Below, in pieces: positions 52,815 to 61,662 of a DNA stretch of 64,000 nucleotides (the stretch's first letter is position 1; every line of letters starts with the position of its first letter). The stretch lies in the NCBI GenBank assembly GCA_964561545.1, contig CAZLQF010000002.1, positions 62,001 to 126,000 on the forward strand, in the 5' to 3' direction. The notes beneath the pieces were generated by a model. That model was not told where the DNA came from, made no database searches, and saw only the letters and a program-made list of their open reading frames with translations. A program made the position numbers and the translations under genes. This DNA comes from CAZLQF01 sp964561545 (lineage in GTDB: Bacteria; Bacteroidota; Bacteroidia; CAILMK01; CAYYUA01).

Positions 52815-53129
52815 TTATTCTGAGGATTCTTCAGCTTCGTTGGCTTCGCCACTTTCCTCGGTTTGTTCCCCTTCTGTTTCTTCAGAGTGTTCTTCAGCTT
52901 CAGCAGTTTCGGTACTCACTTCTGCTTGCATGTTTTCTTCCCCTTGAGGATGAGCTTCCTCATTTGACGTTTCCTCAGCTATTTCTTCTTCACTTTTCTC
53001 CTTGTCAGCTACATCAAGTCCTTTTGGCCGTATATAACTCTTGATGGTGGATTCTTTCAACAAACTTTTTCGTTGGTTAATCCTTTTTGTCTTTTTAATT
53101 TGTCTGGCAGTTAGTTTTTGTCTTGTCAT
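52815..53129 (-). CDS. Small protein with basic head and acidic tail, unknown
   Basis: A 104-residue product that I do not recognise. Residues 1-40 are strongly basic (TARQIKKTKRINQRKSLL, then IKSYIRPKG), and residues 43-104 are almost only Glu, Ala, Ser, Thr and Gln (for example EEIAEETSNEEAHPQGEEN). It has no signal peptide or membrane helix. The basic part could bind RNA or DNA, with the tail acting as a shield or chaperone-like region; this is inference. It is convergent with the DUF4294 gene (six-base gap) and ends 81 bases after the arginine decarboxylase stop on the same strand, so it may be co-transcribed with it. Confidence 0.6.
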   Translation of the reverse strand: MTRQKLTARQIKKTKRINQRKSLLKESTIKSYIRPKGLDVADKEKSEEEIAEETSNEEAHPQGEENMQAEVSTETAEAEEHSEETEGEQTEESGEANEAEESSE

Positions 53130-53210
53130 CAGGTTTTCAATTTTACTGCAAAGGTAAAAGATTTTTGAGAATGGCTGTATTAGGTCCTAATTTGATGTGT
53201 ATTATAATTA

Positions 53211-54602
53211 CTAATACCCTAAAATTTCCATCATGGATTCAGCACTTTGCTCTTCTGCAAATATTTGATACGTAAAAGACCCATCTATATCGCGATCAAT
53301 CAATATATGTTGGGGACTTGGTACCAGGCAATGCTTCAACCCTCCATAACCTGATAAGGAATCCTGATAAGCGCCGGTGTTAAAGAAACCAATAACCAGC
53401 GGATCGCTTGGTGGAAACTTGGGCAAAAAAACCTGGTTTTCATGCACTTCTGAATTGTAATAATCCATACTATCGCAAGTAAGCCCACCAAGGTTGACGC
53501 GTTGGTATTCCTGATCCCAATGATTAAGGGCTAAAAGAATGAATCGTTGATCCTGGGCCCAACTATCAGGCAATGTAGTAATAAAGGAATTATCGATCAT
53601 GTACCACAGCTCTGAGTCGTTTTGCTGCTTGGTACCCAGAATACTGAAAAGATTGGCGCCACTTTCAGCAACTGCATAGCTACCAAACTCGGTAAAAATA
53701 TGAGGAGGAGCAACACCACGGTCTTCACAAACATTTTTAATGTTGGCAAGGATCTGCTCCACCATGTAGCGGTATTCGTAATCAAAGCTTATGGTATTGG
53801 GGAATGGAAATCCACCTCCGATGTCCAAAGAATCCAGCTCAGGGCATATTGCTTTTAAATCGCAATAAAGGTTAACGCACTTGTTCAATTCACTCCAATA
53901 ATAGGCAGTATCTGTAATACCTGTATTTATGAAGAAATGGAGCATCTTAAGTTGAACGTCCGGATTGCTTTGGATCCGGGCTTTGTAATAAGGAACAACG
54001 TCTTGGTAGCGAATGCCTAAACGCGATGTGTAAAACTCAAAATTGGGCTTCTCCTCTGCCGCAATTCGAATCCCACATTGGAAAGGTTCATTAACATGAT
54101 CAAACAATTGATCCAATTCCTCAAGGTTATCTAAAATAGGCACCGTATTGGTAAAGCCACTGTTAATAAAATCTGCTATTTTGTTAATGTATAGTTCGCG
54201 TTTAAAACCATTGCATAAAATGAAGTTATTTTTCGGCAACTTGCCCGCTTTATACAAATTGCTAAGTAGGTCCAGGTCAAAGGCTGAGGATGTTTCAATT
54301 TGAGCATCATGATCCAAAACTTCATTCAAAACGAATTTAAAATGGGAGCTCTTGGTGCAGTAGCTATAAGTGTAGGAAGCTTGATAATTTAATTTTTGCA
54401 TTTTTTCATTAAACAGCCGTCTGGAGCTTTCTATTTGCTCCCCGATTTTAGGTAGATACGTCAGCTTTAAAGGCGTCCCGAATTTTTTAACCAATTCCAT
54501 TAAAGGAATATTGTGAAAACGCAATCCTTCGTTATCAAGGTTGAATGACAATGCCGGCCATTCAAAGGTTTGCTCTATTAGGTCCTGATAGCGGTTTTTC
54601 AT
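53211..54602 (-). CDS. Arginine decarboxylase-like PLP enzyme (fold III)
   Basis: A 463-residue cytoplasmic decarboxylase of the alanine-racemase-fold group that includes biosynthetic arginine, diaminopimelate and ornithine enzymes. The PLP-binding Lys is in YSYCTKSSHF near residue 82. SLDIGGGFPFP binds phosphate, and the C-terminal sheet domain holds the active-site Cys-Asp (GGLTCDSMDYY) and NTGAYQDS. The length fits the short arginine decarboxylase group found in Bacteroidota rather than the 630-residue SpeA. The divergent ureohydrolase gene 45 bases away supports a polyamine or arginine pathway. Diaminopimelate-related activity cannot be excluded. Confidence 0.78.
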   Translation of the reverse strand: MKNRYQDLIEQTFEWPALSFNLDNEGLRFHNIPLMELVKKFGTPLKLTYLPKIGEQIESSRRLFNEKMQKLNYQASYTYSYCTKSSHFKFVLNEVLDHDAQIETSSAFDLDLLSNLYKAGKLPKNNFILCNGFKRELYINKIADFINSGFTNTVPILDNLEELDQLFDHVNEPFQCGIRIAAEEKPNFEFYTSRLGIRYQDVVPYYKARIQSNPDVQLKMLHFFINTGITDTAYYWSELNKCVNLYCDLKAICPELDSLDIGGGFPFPNTISFDYEYRYMVEQILANIKNVCEDRGVAPPHIFTEFGSYAVAESGANLFSILGTKQQNDSELWYMIDNSFITTLPDSWAQDQRFILLALNHWDQEYQRVNLGGLTCDSMDYYNSEVHENQVFLPKFPPSDPLVIGFFNTGAYQDSLSGYGGLKHCLVPSPQHILIDRDIDGSFTYQIFAEEQSAESMMEILGY

Positions 54603-54647
54603 TTATTTTTTTTGATTTTTGTTCACCTTCAAAGAAAATGACTATCT

Positions 54648-55586
54648 ATGAATAACATGAATTTTGTCGTTTGTAATTCCGAACTTGGAGCTGGAACCAG
54701 AGGGGCAAGCTTAGGGCCTGAAGCCATAAGAATAAGCGCCTTCACCAAAGGCCACAATTATTTCAACCTATATCCTGCTTACCACATTCCTACTCCCATA
54801 ACCACATCAAAACATGCTAACAAAGCTTCTATAGATTATCTTTATGAATTAATTCCCTTGTATGAAAACATCCATTATCACCTTGGAGGCCTCCTCAATG
54901 AAAAAGACCGCCAAATCATTTTTTCAGGGGACCACTCCAATGCTGCCGCTTTAATTGGTGCCGTTAAAAATAGATATCCGGACCAAAAAATTGGGGTGAT
55001 CTGGATTGATGCCCACGGTGATCTTCATACACCTTATACTTCACCTTCCGGTAATGTTCATGGAATGCCCGTTGGCAATTTACTTGGAATTGATAATACC
55101 CCCAATAAGAAAAGGGAATTAACCCAAAACCAGGCACAATCCTGGGAAAAATTAAAAAAGGCCGGAAGCGCCAATATTTGTCCAAAAATTGATCCCGAAG
55201 ATATTTATTTTATTGACCTCAGGGATCTTGAACAAGAAGAATGGGATCTGATCAACCATCATCAAATAAAGCATTTTACGCCAAAGGATCGAGCTTCCAG
55301 CGGTATTGAAACCATCGTTCATCAGGTTAGGGAACATTTCCGGGATTACGATCAGATTTATATTTCTTTTGATGTGGACAGCCTGGATGGTGATCTCGCC
55401 CATGGTACTGGTACACCTGTCAAAAATGGTTTATCCTATGAAGACGCTGAATACCTTTTAAAGGCATTTTGGCAAATGCCCAATTGCAACTTTCTGGAAT
55501 TTACAGAAATCAACCCGCTATTGGATACCAAAAATACCGTAGCAGATCATGTTACTGATCTCCTTAATAAATTGGTTGAGGATTAA
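54648..55586 (+). CDS. Ureohydrolase (arginase/agmatinase family)
   Basis: A binuclear manganese hydrolase of 312 residues that splits a guanidino compound to urea. Metal ligands are seen in SGDHSN, IWIDAHGDLHTP and SFDVDSLDGD. The substrate loop SPSGNVHGMPVG resembles arginase (SGN-HG) more than agmatinase, and FLEFTEINPLLD holds the late Glu. Divergent from the arginine decarboxylase, it could finish agmatine to putrescine, or compete for arginine. The sequence favours arginase, the context favours agmatinase, so only the family is certain. The intergenic region has only near-consensus -7 elements. Confidence 0.85.
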   Translation: MNNMNFVVCNSELGAGTRGASLGPEAIRISAFTKGHNYFNLYPAYHIPTPITTSKHANKASIDYLYELIPLYENIHYHLGGLLNEKDRQIIFSGDHSNAAALIGAVKNRYPDQKIGVIWIDAHGDLHTPYTSPSGNVHGMPVGNLLGIDNTPNKKRELTQNQAQSWEKLKKAGSANICPKIDPEDIYFIDLRDLEQEEWDLINHHQIKHFTPKDRASSGIETIVHQVREHFRDYDQIYISFDVDSLDGDLAHGTGTPVKNGLSYEDAEYLLKAFWQMPNCNFLEFTEINPLLDTKNTVADHVTDLLNKLVED

Positions 55587-55886
55587 GCTTCATATTTTTA
55601 AATTTTTAAGCATTGAAGTTAAGATCGAGGATGAGCTCCTGGGTTAAGCCAAGGACAAGCATATTGTAAACCTTGATTTAAAATTGGTCCACTTTAAAGG
55701 ATACGCTTATTTATAAACTGGAAAGGAAAGTTGGAAACAATGTTTTTTTCCATTTTATGGCTTTTTACTTTCAGCATTTTACAGATGCGTTTCTTGAGAA
55801 AAACTTAGGCACCAATCCATTGAAATTGTATTTCCATAGTTTCTCTGCAATTTTGGCGCTCAATTAAACGACTAATCATTGAGGTT
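55587..55886. other. Non-coding gap before the saccharopine dehydrogenase gene
   Basis: Three hundred AT-rich bases with one near-consensus -7 element (CAATTTTG, one mismatch) about 36 bases before the ATG at 55887. A broken reading frame with a stop every 10-20 codons is visible, but no family match. Confidence 0.35.
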
Positions 55887-57215
55887 ATGAACAAAATTCT
55901 GATACTTGGCGCGGGAAGAAGCACCTACTTCCTCATCAAGTATTTAACCAAAAAAGCAAAAGAAAATGGTTGGTCCATCACCGTAGTAGATTTAACAGAG
56001 GCCAACTTTGAAGGTTTGGAGGGCAATGGAACGATTACCTTCATGATCAAAGACATCAAAAATGACAAAATCAGGAAGGAACTTATAGAAAGTCACGATG
56101 TGGTAATTTCCATGGTTCCCCCGCCCATCCATCCCATCATAGCCAATGATTGTCTTCAATACCACACCCATTTGCTTACGGCTTCTTACATGAGTGAGGA
56201 AATCCGAAACATGCATGGTAAAGCTCAGAAGCGGGGATTATTGTTTTTAAAAGAGATTGGGCTGGATCCCGGTATTGACCACATGTCAGCCAAAAAACTG
56301 ATCGACCACATTCATGAACAAGGTGGTAAGATCCACTCCTTTAAATCCTATACAGGAGGTTTGATAGCACCAGCATCAGATGACAATCCTTGGCATTACA
56401 AGATCAGCTGGAACCCCATGAACATTGTAAAAGCTGGACAGGGTACGGCTCAACACCTTTCTAATAAGCAAATAAAACTTGTACCCTACCAGCAGTTATT
56501 CAACCGGACTAATAAGGTTGAGATACCCGGTTATGGTAGCTTTGAAACGTATTTTAATCGAAACAGCCTTAATTACCAAAGCTTTTACGAATTGGATGAA
56601 ACATCTGAAATGGCTCGCGGTACCATCAGAAAACAAGGGTTTTGCTCAGCCTGGCATCAAGTGGTACAATTGGGATTGACGGATGATGATTACTCAATGA
56701 ACTGGACAGGATATACTTATCATGACTTCCTGAATACTTTTTTAGACAACCGCGACCTTCCTTTGGAAACAAAAGTAGCCGATCTTTTGAAACTTGACCC
56801 TGAGGGTGAAGATATGGCCAGGTTGAAGTGGCTTGGCTTATTTAACAACAACCCCTTGCCCATCCAGGAAGGCTCACCTGCTGAAGTCCTCCGACAGATA
56901 TTGATGGATAAAATGTCCATGAAAAGTGACGACCGCGACCTGATCGTAATGGTTCATTTTATAGATTATGAAGTCAATGGAAAATCAAAAAGGTTGAAAA
57001 GCTGGTTAACTTTAGAAGGGGATGATGGAATCAAAACAGCCATGGCTAAAACAGTAGGGTTACCATTGGCCATAGCAGCAACCAAGCTCATGGAAGGCCA
57101 ATTTGATTTAGCTGGAGCCCACATACCAGTTAAGCCATCAATTTACCAACCTGTCATCGAAGCACTTTACGATGAGGGAATCGTATTTAAAGAAGAGGAG
57201 ATTGACCTCAATTAA
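55887..57215 (+). CDS. Saccharopine dehydrogenase (glutamate-forming type) family protein
   Basis: A 442-residue NAD(P)-dependent oxidoreductase of the LYS9/saccharopine reductase type, which splits saccharopine to aminoadipate semialdehyde and glutamate, or the reverse. The Rossmann motif is ILGAGRSTYFLIKYL at residues 5-19. The family signature is in GLDPGIDHMSAKKLID near residues 128-143, and SYTGGLIAPASDDNPWHYK matches the LYS9 group. A role in lysine degradation is likely. Carboxyspermidine dehydrogenase is a relative and the polyamine-type neighbours raise that alternative, but the PGIDHM region and length fit LYS9 better. Confidence 0.82.
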   Translation: MNKILILGAGRSTYFLIKYLTKKAKENGWSITVVDLTEANFEGLEGNGTITFMIKDIKNDKIRKELIESHDVVISMVPPPIHPIIANDCLQYHTHLLTASYMSEEIRNMHGKAQKRGLLFLKEIGLDPGIDHMSAKKLIDHIHEQGGKIHSFKSYTGGLIAPASDDNPWHYKISWNPMNIVKAGQGTAQHLSNKQIKLVPYQQLFNRTNKVEIPGYGSFETYFNRNSLNYQSFYELDETSEMARGTIRKQGFCSAWHQVVQLGLTDDDYSMNWTGYTYHDFLNTFLDNRDLPLETKVADLLKLDPEGEDMARLKWLGLFNNNPLPIQEGSPAEVLRQILMDKMSMKSDDRDLIVMVHFIDYEVNGKSKRLKSWLTLEGDDGIKTAMAKTVGLPLAIAATKLMEGQFDLAGAHIPVKPSIYQPVIEALYDEGIVFKEEEIDLN

Positions 57216-57276
57216 AATGTAATTAAGAGATTTGTAAAGCTTTTAGATTTAAATCTTAACATTCAAAGAAGTCAAA

Positions 57277-58140
57277 TTGAGCAAAGCCAAAACCCGTAAA
57301 AGACGCGTATCATATATTCCTACAATCGTTAGCATTACCTTGGTACTATTTCTAATTGGGATTTTTGGCTTGCTGGTATTTTCTGCCAATCAACTGCAAA
57401 CGTACTTGAAAGAAAATGTTCAGGTTAGTGTGCTTTTTATGGAGGATGCGCATGAACCCGATATTCTTAAGTTAAAAACTTCTCTTGAGCGAGAGCCGCA
57501 TGTTAAGGAGGTCAAATTCATCAGTAAAGAACAAGCCAAATCTGAAATGAAAGAGAACCTTGGTGAAAATGCTTTGGAAATCCTCGGTTACAATCCTTTT
57601 CCACCCTCACTTGACGTCTTCTTTGAAGCTGAATACGCCCAAGCTGACAGTATCATGGCCTTTAAGCAGGCAATGGAAGAAAAACAAGCTGTTAAAGAGG
57701 TTTATTACCAGAAAACCCTTATTGAAAACATTGAACAAAATGTGAAGATGGTGGGTGCTGTAATTTTGGTATTGGCCGTAATCTTTTTACTAATCGCTAT
57801 AGCCTTCATCAACAGTACTATTAGGCTTTCTCTGTATTCTAAGCGATTTTTGATCAAAACCATGCAACTCATCGGTGCTACTTGGTGGTTCATTCGAAAG
57901 CCATTCATTTTACGTGCTGTTTTACACGGATTTCTTAGTGCCATTTTTGCAGCTTTACTGCTTGCTGGCTCAATGTACATCATTAAAAGGCAATTCCCAT
58001 TCCTCAACCTTTTTCAAAACTATGAATTTTATGCAATTTTGTTTGGGCTTATGATGGTATTGGGAATACTTATTGCTGGAATTACCAGCTTTTTCAGTGT
58101 TAATAAATACCTTCGCATGCGATTGGAAGATTTGTATTAA
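57277..58140 (+). CDS. ftsX: Cell division protein FtsX (TTG start)
   Basis: The permease partner of FtsE, which controls peptidoglycan hydrolases at the septum. It has 287 residues with four membrane helices: about 20-40, 160-182, 208-232 and 255-275. The extracytoplasmic FtsX domain covers about 45-150 (YLKENVQVSVLFMEDAHE). No ATG is present: an in-frame TAA lies about 27 bases upstream and the first good codon is TTG 57277. The basic SKAKTRKRR start fits FtsX in this phylum. It heads the ftsX-DUF3098-uppP-truB-ribF series; the ftsE gene is not adjacent. Confidence 0.9.
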   Translation: MSKAKTRKRRVSYIPTIVSITLVLFLIGIFGLLVFSANQLQTYLKENVQVSVLFMEDAHEPDILKLKTSLEREPHVKEVKFISKEQAKSEMKENLGENALEILGYNPFPPSLDVFFEAEYAQADSIMAFKQAMEEKQAVKEVYYQKTLIENIEQNVKMVGAVILVLAVIFLLIAIAFINSTIRLSLYSKRFLIKTMQLIGATWWFIRKPFILRAVLHGFLSAIFAALLLAGSMYIIKRQFPFLNLFQNYEFYAILFGLMMVLGILIAGITSFFSVNKYLRMRLEDLY

Positions 58141-58156
58141 AAGATAAATCGATCAT

Positions 58157-58453
58157 ATGGCCAACCAACGGACAAAACCAAAAAAGGGAACCGGAAAGGC
58201 AGAGACAAGGTCTTACAAGCAACAAGACAAGGTCACTGCTAAAAAAGCTAAGCAACAAGATCTGGAAATTCCACTTGGTAAAGAAAATTACATCATGATG
58301 GCCATTGGTTTTGCCGTCATTATTTTAGGTTACATCATCATGGCTGGTGATGAAAATATTTACAACCAGTGGAAGATATCCGTTTCGGTTATTCTGGTTA
58401 TGTTTGGCTACCTTTTAGAAATCTATGCTATTATGAAACCACCCAAAAAATAA
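58157..58453 (+). CDS. DUF3098 membrane protein
   Basis: A 98-residue protein with a Lys/Gln-rich N-terminal half (residues 1-40) and two membrane helices (about 45-62 and 73-91). It matches DUF3098, found in Bacteroidota next to ftsX and uppP. Its function is unknown, and the position suggests a link to cell-envelope growth. It lies 16 bases after ftsX. Confidence 0.85.
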   Translation: MANQRTKPKKGTGKAETRSYKQQDKVTAKKAKQQDLEIPLGKENYIMMAIGFAVIILGYIIMAGDENIYNQWKISVSVILVMFGYLLEIYAIMKPPKK

Positions 58454-58547
58454 TAATGGGGAATACGTATTTTAGTAAGGTAATGAAGCATCTATTGTAT
58501 TACTATTTACTAAAACCTTATTTCCACTACACTACGACTAAATTTTC

Positions 58548-59345
58548 ATGTCCGTATTAGAAGCTTTATTACTGGGGATTATTCAAGGTTTGACGGAGTT
58601 TCTTCCGGTTAGTAGCAGCGGTCACATTGAATTGGGCAAAATTCTCTTAAACATAGAACCGGGCGATAACCTTGCTTTTTCTGTAATTGTACATGGCGCA
58701 ACTGTTTTAAGTACCGTTGTTGTTTTCAGGCAAGACCTGTTCAAACTTCTTAAAAATGGCATTGGTTTTCAGTGGAACCCGGATTCAAGGTACATCCTTT
58801 TATTGGTATTTTCCATGTTACCGGTCATGGTAGTTGGCATCTTTTGGGAATCAGAAATTGAATCATTCTTTTCCGGACGGCTGTTGTTGGTAGGTTTAAT
58901 GCTTTTAATTACAGCCACCATCTTATTTTTGACACGTTTTTCTGGCAAGCACAATAAAGATGTGGGTTTTGGGCATGCTTTGTTAATTGGTATTGCACAA
59001 ACCATCGCTGTTATGCCAGGAATTTCCAGATCCGGAGCCACCATTGGTACGGCCTTGATTTTAGGCATTAAGAAAGATGAGGCTACCAGGTTCTCCTTCC
59101 TAATGGTACTTTTGCCCATCATTGGTGCCACGATTCTTAAAGTTAAGGACATTGCAGAAGCACCGGCCCAGTACTCCTCGGAAGTAATGCCACTCATTGT
59201 AGGTTTTTTTGGTGCCTTTATTGCTGGACTTTTTGCTTGTAAATGGATGATCGCATTGGTAAGAAGCGGTAAGATCATCTATTTTGCGCTTTATTGTTTT
59301 GTTGTTGGCATGATTGCCATTATCGGGAGCTTTATGGTTGCTTGA
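58548..59345 (+). CDS. uppP: Undecaprenyl-diphosphate phosphatase
   Basis: Recycles undecaprenyl diphosphate to the monophosphate carrier for peptidoglycan and polysaccharide (BacA family). It has 265 residues with about eight membrane helices. Both signature regions are complete: QGLTEFLPVSSSGHIELGK at residues 11-29 and MPGISRSGATIGTALILGI near residues 157-175, with the catalytic Glu, Ser and Arg. It lies 94 bases after DUF3098. The sugar transferase at 22-23.5 kb uses the same carrier. Confidence 0.95.
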   Translation: MSVLEALLLGIIQGLTEFLPVSSSGHIELGKILLNIEPGDNLAFSVIVHGATVLSTVVVFRQDLFKLLKNGIGFQWNPDSRYILLLVFSMLPVMVVGIFWESEIESFFSGRLLLVGLMLLITATILFLTRFSGKHNKDVGFGHALLIGIAQTIAVMPGISRSGATIGTALILGIKKDEATRFSFLMVLLPIIGATILKVKDIAEAPAQYSSEVMPLIVGFFGAFIAGLFACKWMIALVRSGKIIYFALYCFVVGMIAIIGSFMVA

Positions 59346-59370
59346 CTTCCACGAAGCGACACAAGTTTGT

Positions 59371-59378
59371 TACATTTG
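59371..59378 (+). promoter_or_regulatory. Candidate -7 element (TACATTTG) for truB
   Basis: A full TAnnTTTG match in the 75-base gap before truB, 42 bases before its ATG. It suggests truB-ribF can be transcribed separately from uppP. Confidence 0.4.
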
Positions 59379-59420
59379 AGTTTTATCTGAACATAACCCT
59401 TTAAAGCATACTTAATAAGT

Positions 59421-60143
59421 ATGATCACAAAAAAATCAAGCCCTGAATCAATAGGTGATTTCAACAATGGTGAAGTGATCCTAATAGATAAACCGCGAGG
59501 CTATACTTCTTTTGATATCGTTAAAAAAGTAAGAAAGGCCTACCCAGGGTACGTTAAAAAAATCGGCCATGCAGGTACGCTCGACCCAATGGCAACTGGC
59601 CTTCTTATTTTATGTTGTGGTAAAATGACCAAGCAAATTCAGGAATTTCAAAATAAAGCCAAGACTTATCAAGGAACGATGATGCTGGGAGGGGAAACCG
59701 CCTCATTTGATGCAGATACTGAGATCACCCAAACATTTGATACAGACCATTTAACTGAAGCAAGTTTAAAAGCCATTGCTCAAAATTTCATCGGATCCAT
59801 TGAACAAGTGCCACCCCAATATTCCGCTGTGAAAGTAGAAGGCAAAAGGGCTTATGATTCGGCAAGGAAAGGAGAGAAAGTTCAAATTGATGCAAAAACG
59901 GTTAACGTTTACGATTTTCAATTAACATCCATTAATCTTCCTGAAGTAACTTTTAAAGTTCAATGTAGCAAAGGTACCTTCATTCGTTCCATAGCTCGGG
60001 ATTTTGGTCAAGCACTTAACAATGGGGGTTATTTAACCAGCCTAAGGCGTACCGCGATTGGGGATTACCAAGTGGAAGATGCTTTGGCGCTTGAAGCAAT
60101 CCAAGCTTTATTTGTAGATGCCAAAACCAATATCGATGTTTAA
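59421..60143 (+). CDS. truB: tRNA pseudouridine(55) synthase
   Basis: Isomerises U55 in the T-loop of tRNAs. It has 240 residues. The catalytic Asp is in HAGTLDPMATGLLILC near residues 52-67, and other family motifs are IDKPRGYTSFDIV near residues 22-34, VPPQYSAVKVEGKRAYD near 135 and KGTFIRSIARDFG near 188. It is followed 38 bases later by ribF, a conserved pairing. Confidence 0.95.
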   Translation: MITKKSSPESIGDFNNGEVILIDKPRGYTSFDIVKKVRKAYPGYVKKIGHAGTLDPMATGLLILCCGKMTKQIQEFQNKAKTYQGTMMLGGETASFDADTEITQTFDTDHLTEASLKAIAQNFIGSIEQVPPQYSAVKVEGKRAYDSARKGEKVQIDAKTVNVYDFQLTSINLPEVTFKVQCSKGTFIRSIARDFGQALNNGGYLTSLRRTAIGDYQVEDALALEAIQALFVDAKTNIDV

Positions 60144-60181
60144 AGTACCAGGTAAGGAAGTGGGAATCAAAAACGGACTCA

Positions 60182-61129
60182 ATGCGCGTATTTCGAGGGT
60201 TTAAAAATTATTCCAGGGTCAAAAATCCGATCGTAACCATAGGTACGTTTGATGGTGTTCATATCGGGCATCAAAAAATTTTGAACCGCCTTAATGCCTT
60301 AGCAACCGAATATGAGGGTGAAAGTCTTTTAATGACTTTTTGGCCGCATCCAAGGCTTGTGTTGGAGCAAGCCGATAATTCGCTTCGGCTGCTTAATACG
60401 CTGGATGAAAAAATCGAACTGTTAGAACATTATGGCCTCGACAATTTACTGGTTGTTCCATTCACCAATGAGTTTTCCCGGCTTTCTGCCATGGAATTCA
60501 TAAGGGACATTTTGATCAATACCATTGGCACGAAAGTACTTGTAATAGGTCATGACCACAGATTTGGTAAAAACCGCGAAGGTTCTTTTAGTGACCTTCA
60601 AGAATGTGCGCCAACGTTCAACTATGAGCTTGAAGAAATTCCACCCCAAGAGGTGAACGAGGTGCCGGTGAGCTCAACCAAAATAAGAAAAGCCCTTTTA
60701 GAAGGAAATGTTGAGCAAGCCAATGCTTTTTTGGGACATTACTACCTTATGAAAGGACATGTTGAAATGGGAGATCAATTGGGCAGAACCATCAATTATC
60801 CTACTGCCAACATTGGCATTGAAGAATCCGTTAAGTTGATCCCTGCCGAAGGTGTTTACTTGGTGCAGGTTACAGTGGATCAAGAACAATATTACGGCAT
60901 GTTGAACATTGGCAATAGGCCAACTGTAAGTTCAAACGGTGAGCACCGAATTGAGGTGAACATTTTTGACTTTGATAAAGACATTTACGACAAACCAATC
61001 GATGTAGAATTTATGGCCTGGCTTCGAGCGGACGACCATTACCCAAGCCTTGAAGCACTTAAAGAACAATTGAATAAAGATAAAACTAATGCACTTAATA
61101 AGATCAAGGAATTGGACACTTCAAGCTAA
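60182..61129 (+). CDS. ribF: Bifunctional riboflavin kinase/FAD synthetase
   Basis: Makes FMN and FAD from riboflavin and ATP. It has 315 residues. The N-terminal adenylyltransferase domain starts TIGTFDGVHIGHQKIL near residues 21-36 with the HIGH-type nucleotide motif, and VIGHDHRFG and SSTKIRKALLEG follow. The C-terminal flavokinase (about 185-310) has GRTINYPTANIG and GMLNIGNRPT with the usual ligands. No FMN riboswitch lies upstream; expression presumably follows truB. Confidence 0.95.
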   Translation: MRVFRGFKNYSRVKNPIVTIGTFDGVHIGHQKILNRLNALATEYEGESLLMTFWPHPRLVLEQADNSLRLLNTLDEKIELLEHYGLDNLLVVPFTNEFSRLSAMEFIRDILINTIGTKVLVIGHDHRFGKNREGSFSDLQECAPTFNYELEEIPPQEVNEVPVSSTKIRKALLEGNVEQANAFLGHYYLMKGHVEMGDQLGRTINYPTANIGIEESVKLIPAEGVYLVQVTVDQEQYYGMLNIGNRPTVSSNGEHRIEVNIFDFDKDIYDKPIDVEFMAWLRADDHYPSLEALKEQLNKDKTNALNKIKELDTSS

Positions 61130-61167
61130 AAACTGGTAAAATGGAATCCTAAAATAAATTTCCTAAG

Positions 61168-61572
61168 CTAATCCTGCGCTGGCTCTAGTTTATTCACTAA
61201 AATTTTTACATTGCTTGCTATAAGATCACGCACTTTTCTATATTCCTTGAGGTCTAGATCTTTAGGATTCGGAAGGTCCCACTCTAAACGCTTTTTAGCA
61301 GGTATTGAGGTATATTCATCTCTTGTTCCCATGCTCACGACATAATCAAATTCCAAATCAGGCAATTCATTGATTAAGGTAGGCACTTGTCCTGAAATAT
61401 CGTACCCACACTCTTTCATGGCTTCTACGGCCATTGGGTTTACCTTTTCTACGGGATTGATACCAGCACTATAAACTTCTACATGATCTCCGCCATATAT
61501 ACGAGCAAATGCCTCTGCCATTTGGGTACGATTGGCATTTTCGATACAAAGGAATAGCAATTTGGCCATCAT
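61168..61572 (-). CDS. Low-molecular-weight tyrosine phosphatase/ArsC-like protein
   Basis: A 134-residue protein of the LMW-PTP fold. The phosphate-binding loop CX5R is CIENANRTQMAE (Cys9, Arg15), with the general-acid Asp region in EWDLPNPKDLD. It resembles thioredoxin-coupled arsenate reductases (for example AFARIYGGDHVEVYSAG), but the two resolving Cys of that group, normally near residues 80-90, are missing: the place reads VVSMGTRDEYTS. Only one other Cys (KECGYD) remains. Arsenate reduction by that mechanism is thus doubtful; phosphatase action or a glutathione-like mechanism are alternatives. No ars gene is near. Either of two adjacent ATGs may be the start. Confidence 0.8.
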   Translation of the reverse strand: MMAKLLFLCIENANRTQMAEAFARIYGGDHVEVYSAGINPVEKVNPMAVEAMKECGYDISGQVPTLINELPDLEFDYVVSMGTRDEYTSIPAKKRLEWDLPNPKDLDLKEYRKVRDLIASNVKILVNKLEPAQD

Positions 61573-61662
61573 GCTATCTTTAATAAGTTCCCTTCAGTAT
61601 TTTAAGTATACAAATATATATTAAATGTTAAGTAATCCATTAAATTCTTAAATATTTGTTAT

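Noticed and set aside
57277..61129. ftsX-DUF3098-uppP-truB-ribF as a new system
   Set aside because: This gene order is common in Bacteroidota, so it is not novel.
61168..61572. Arsenic resistance locus
   Set aside because: No arsR, arsB or acr3 is present, and the reductase cysteines are missing.
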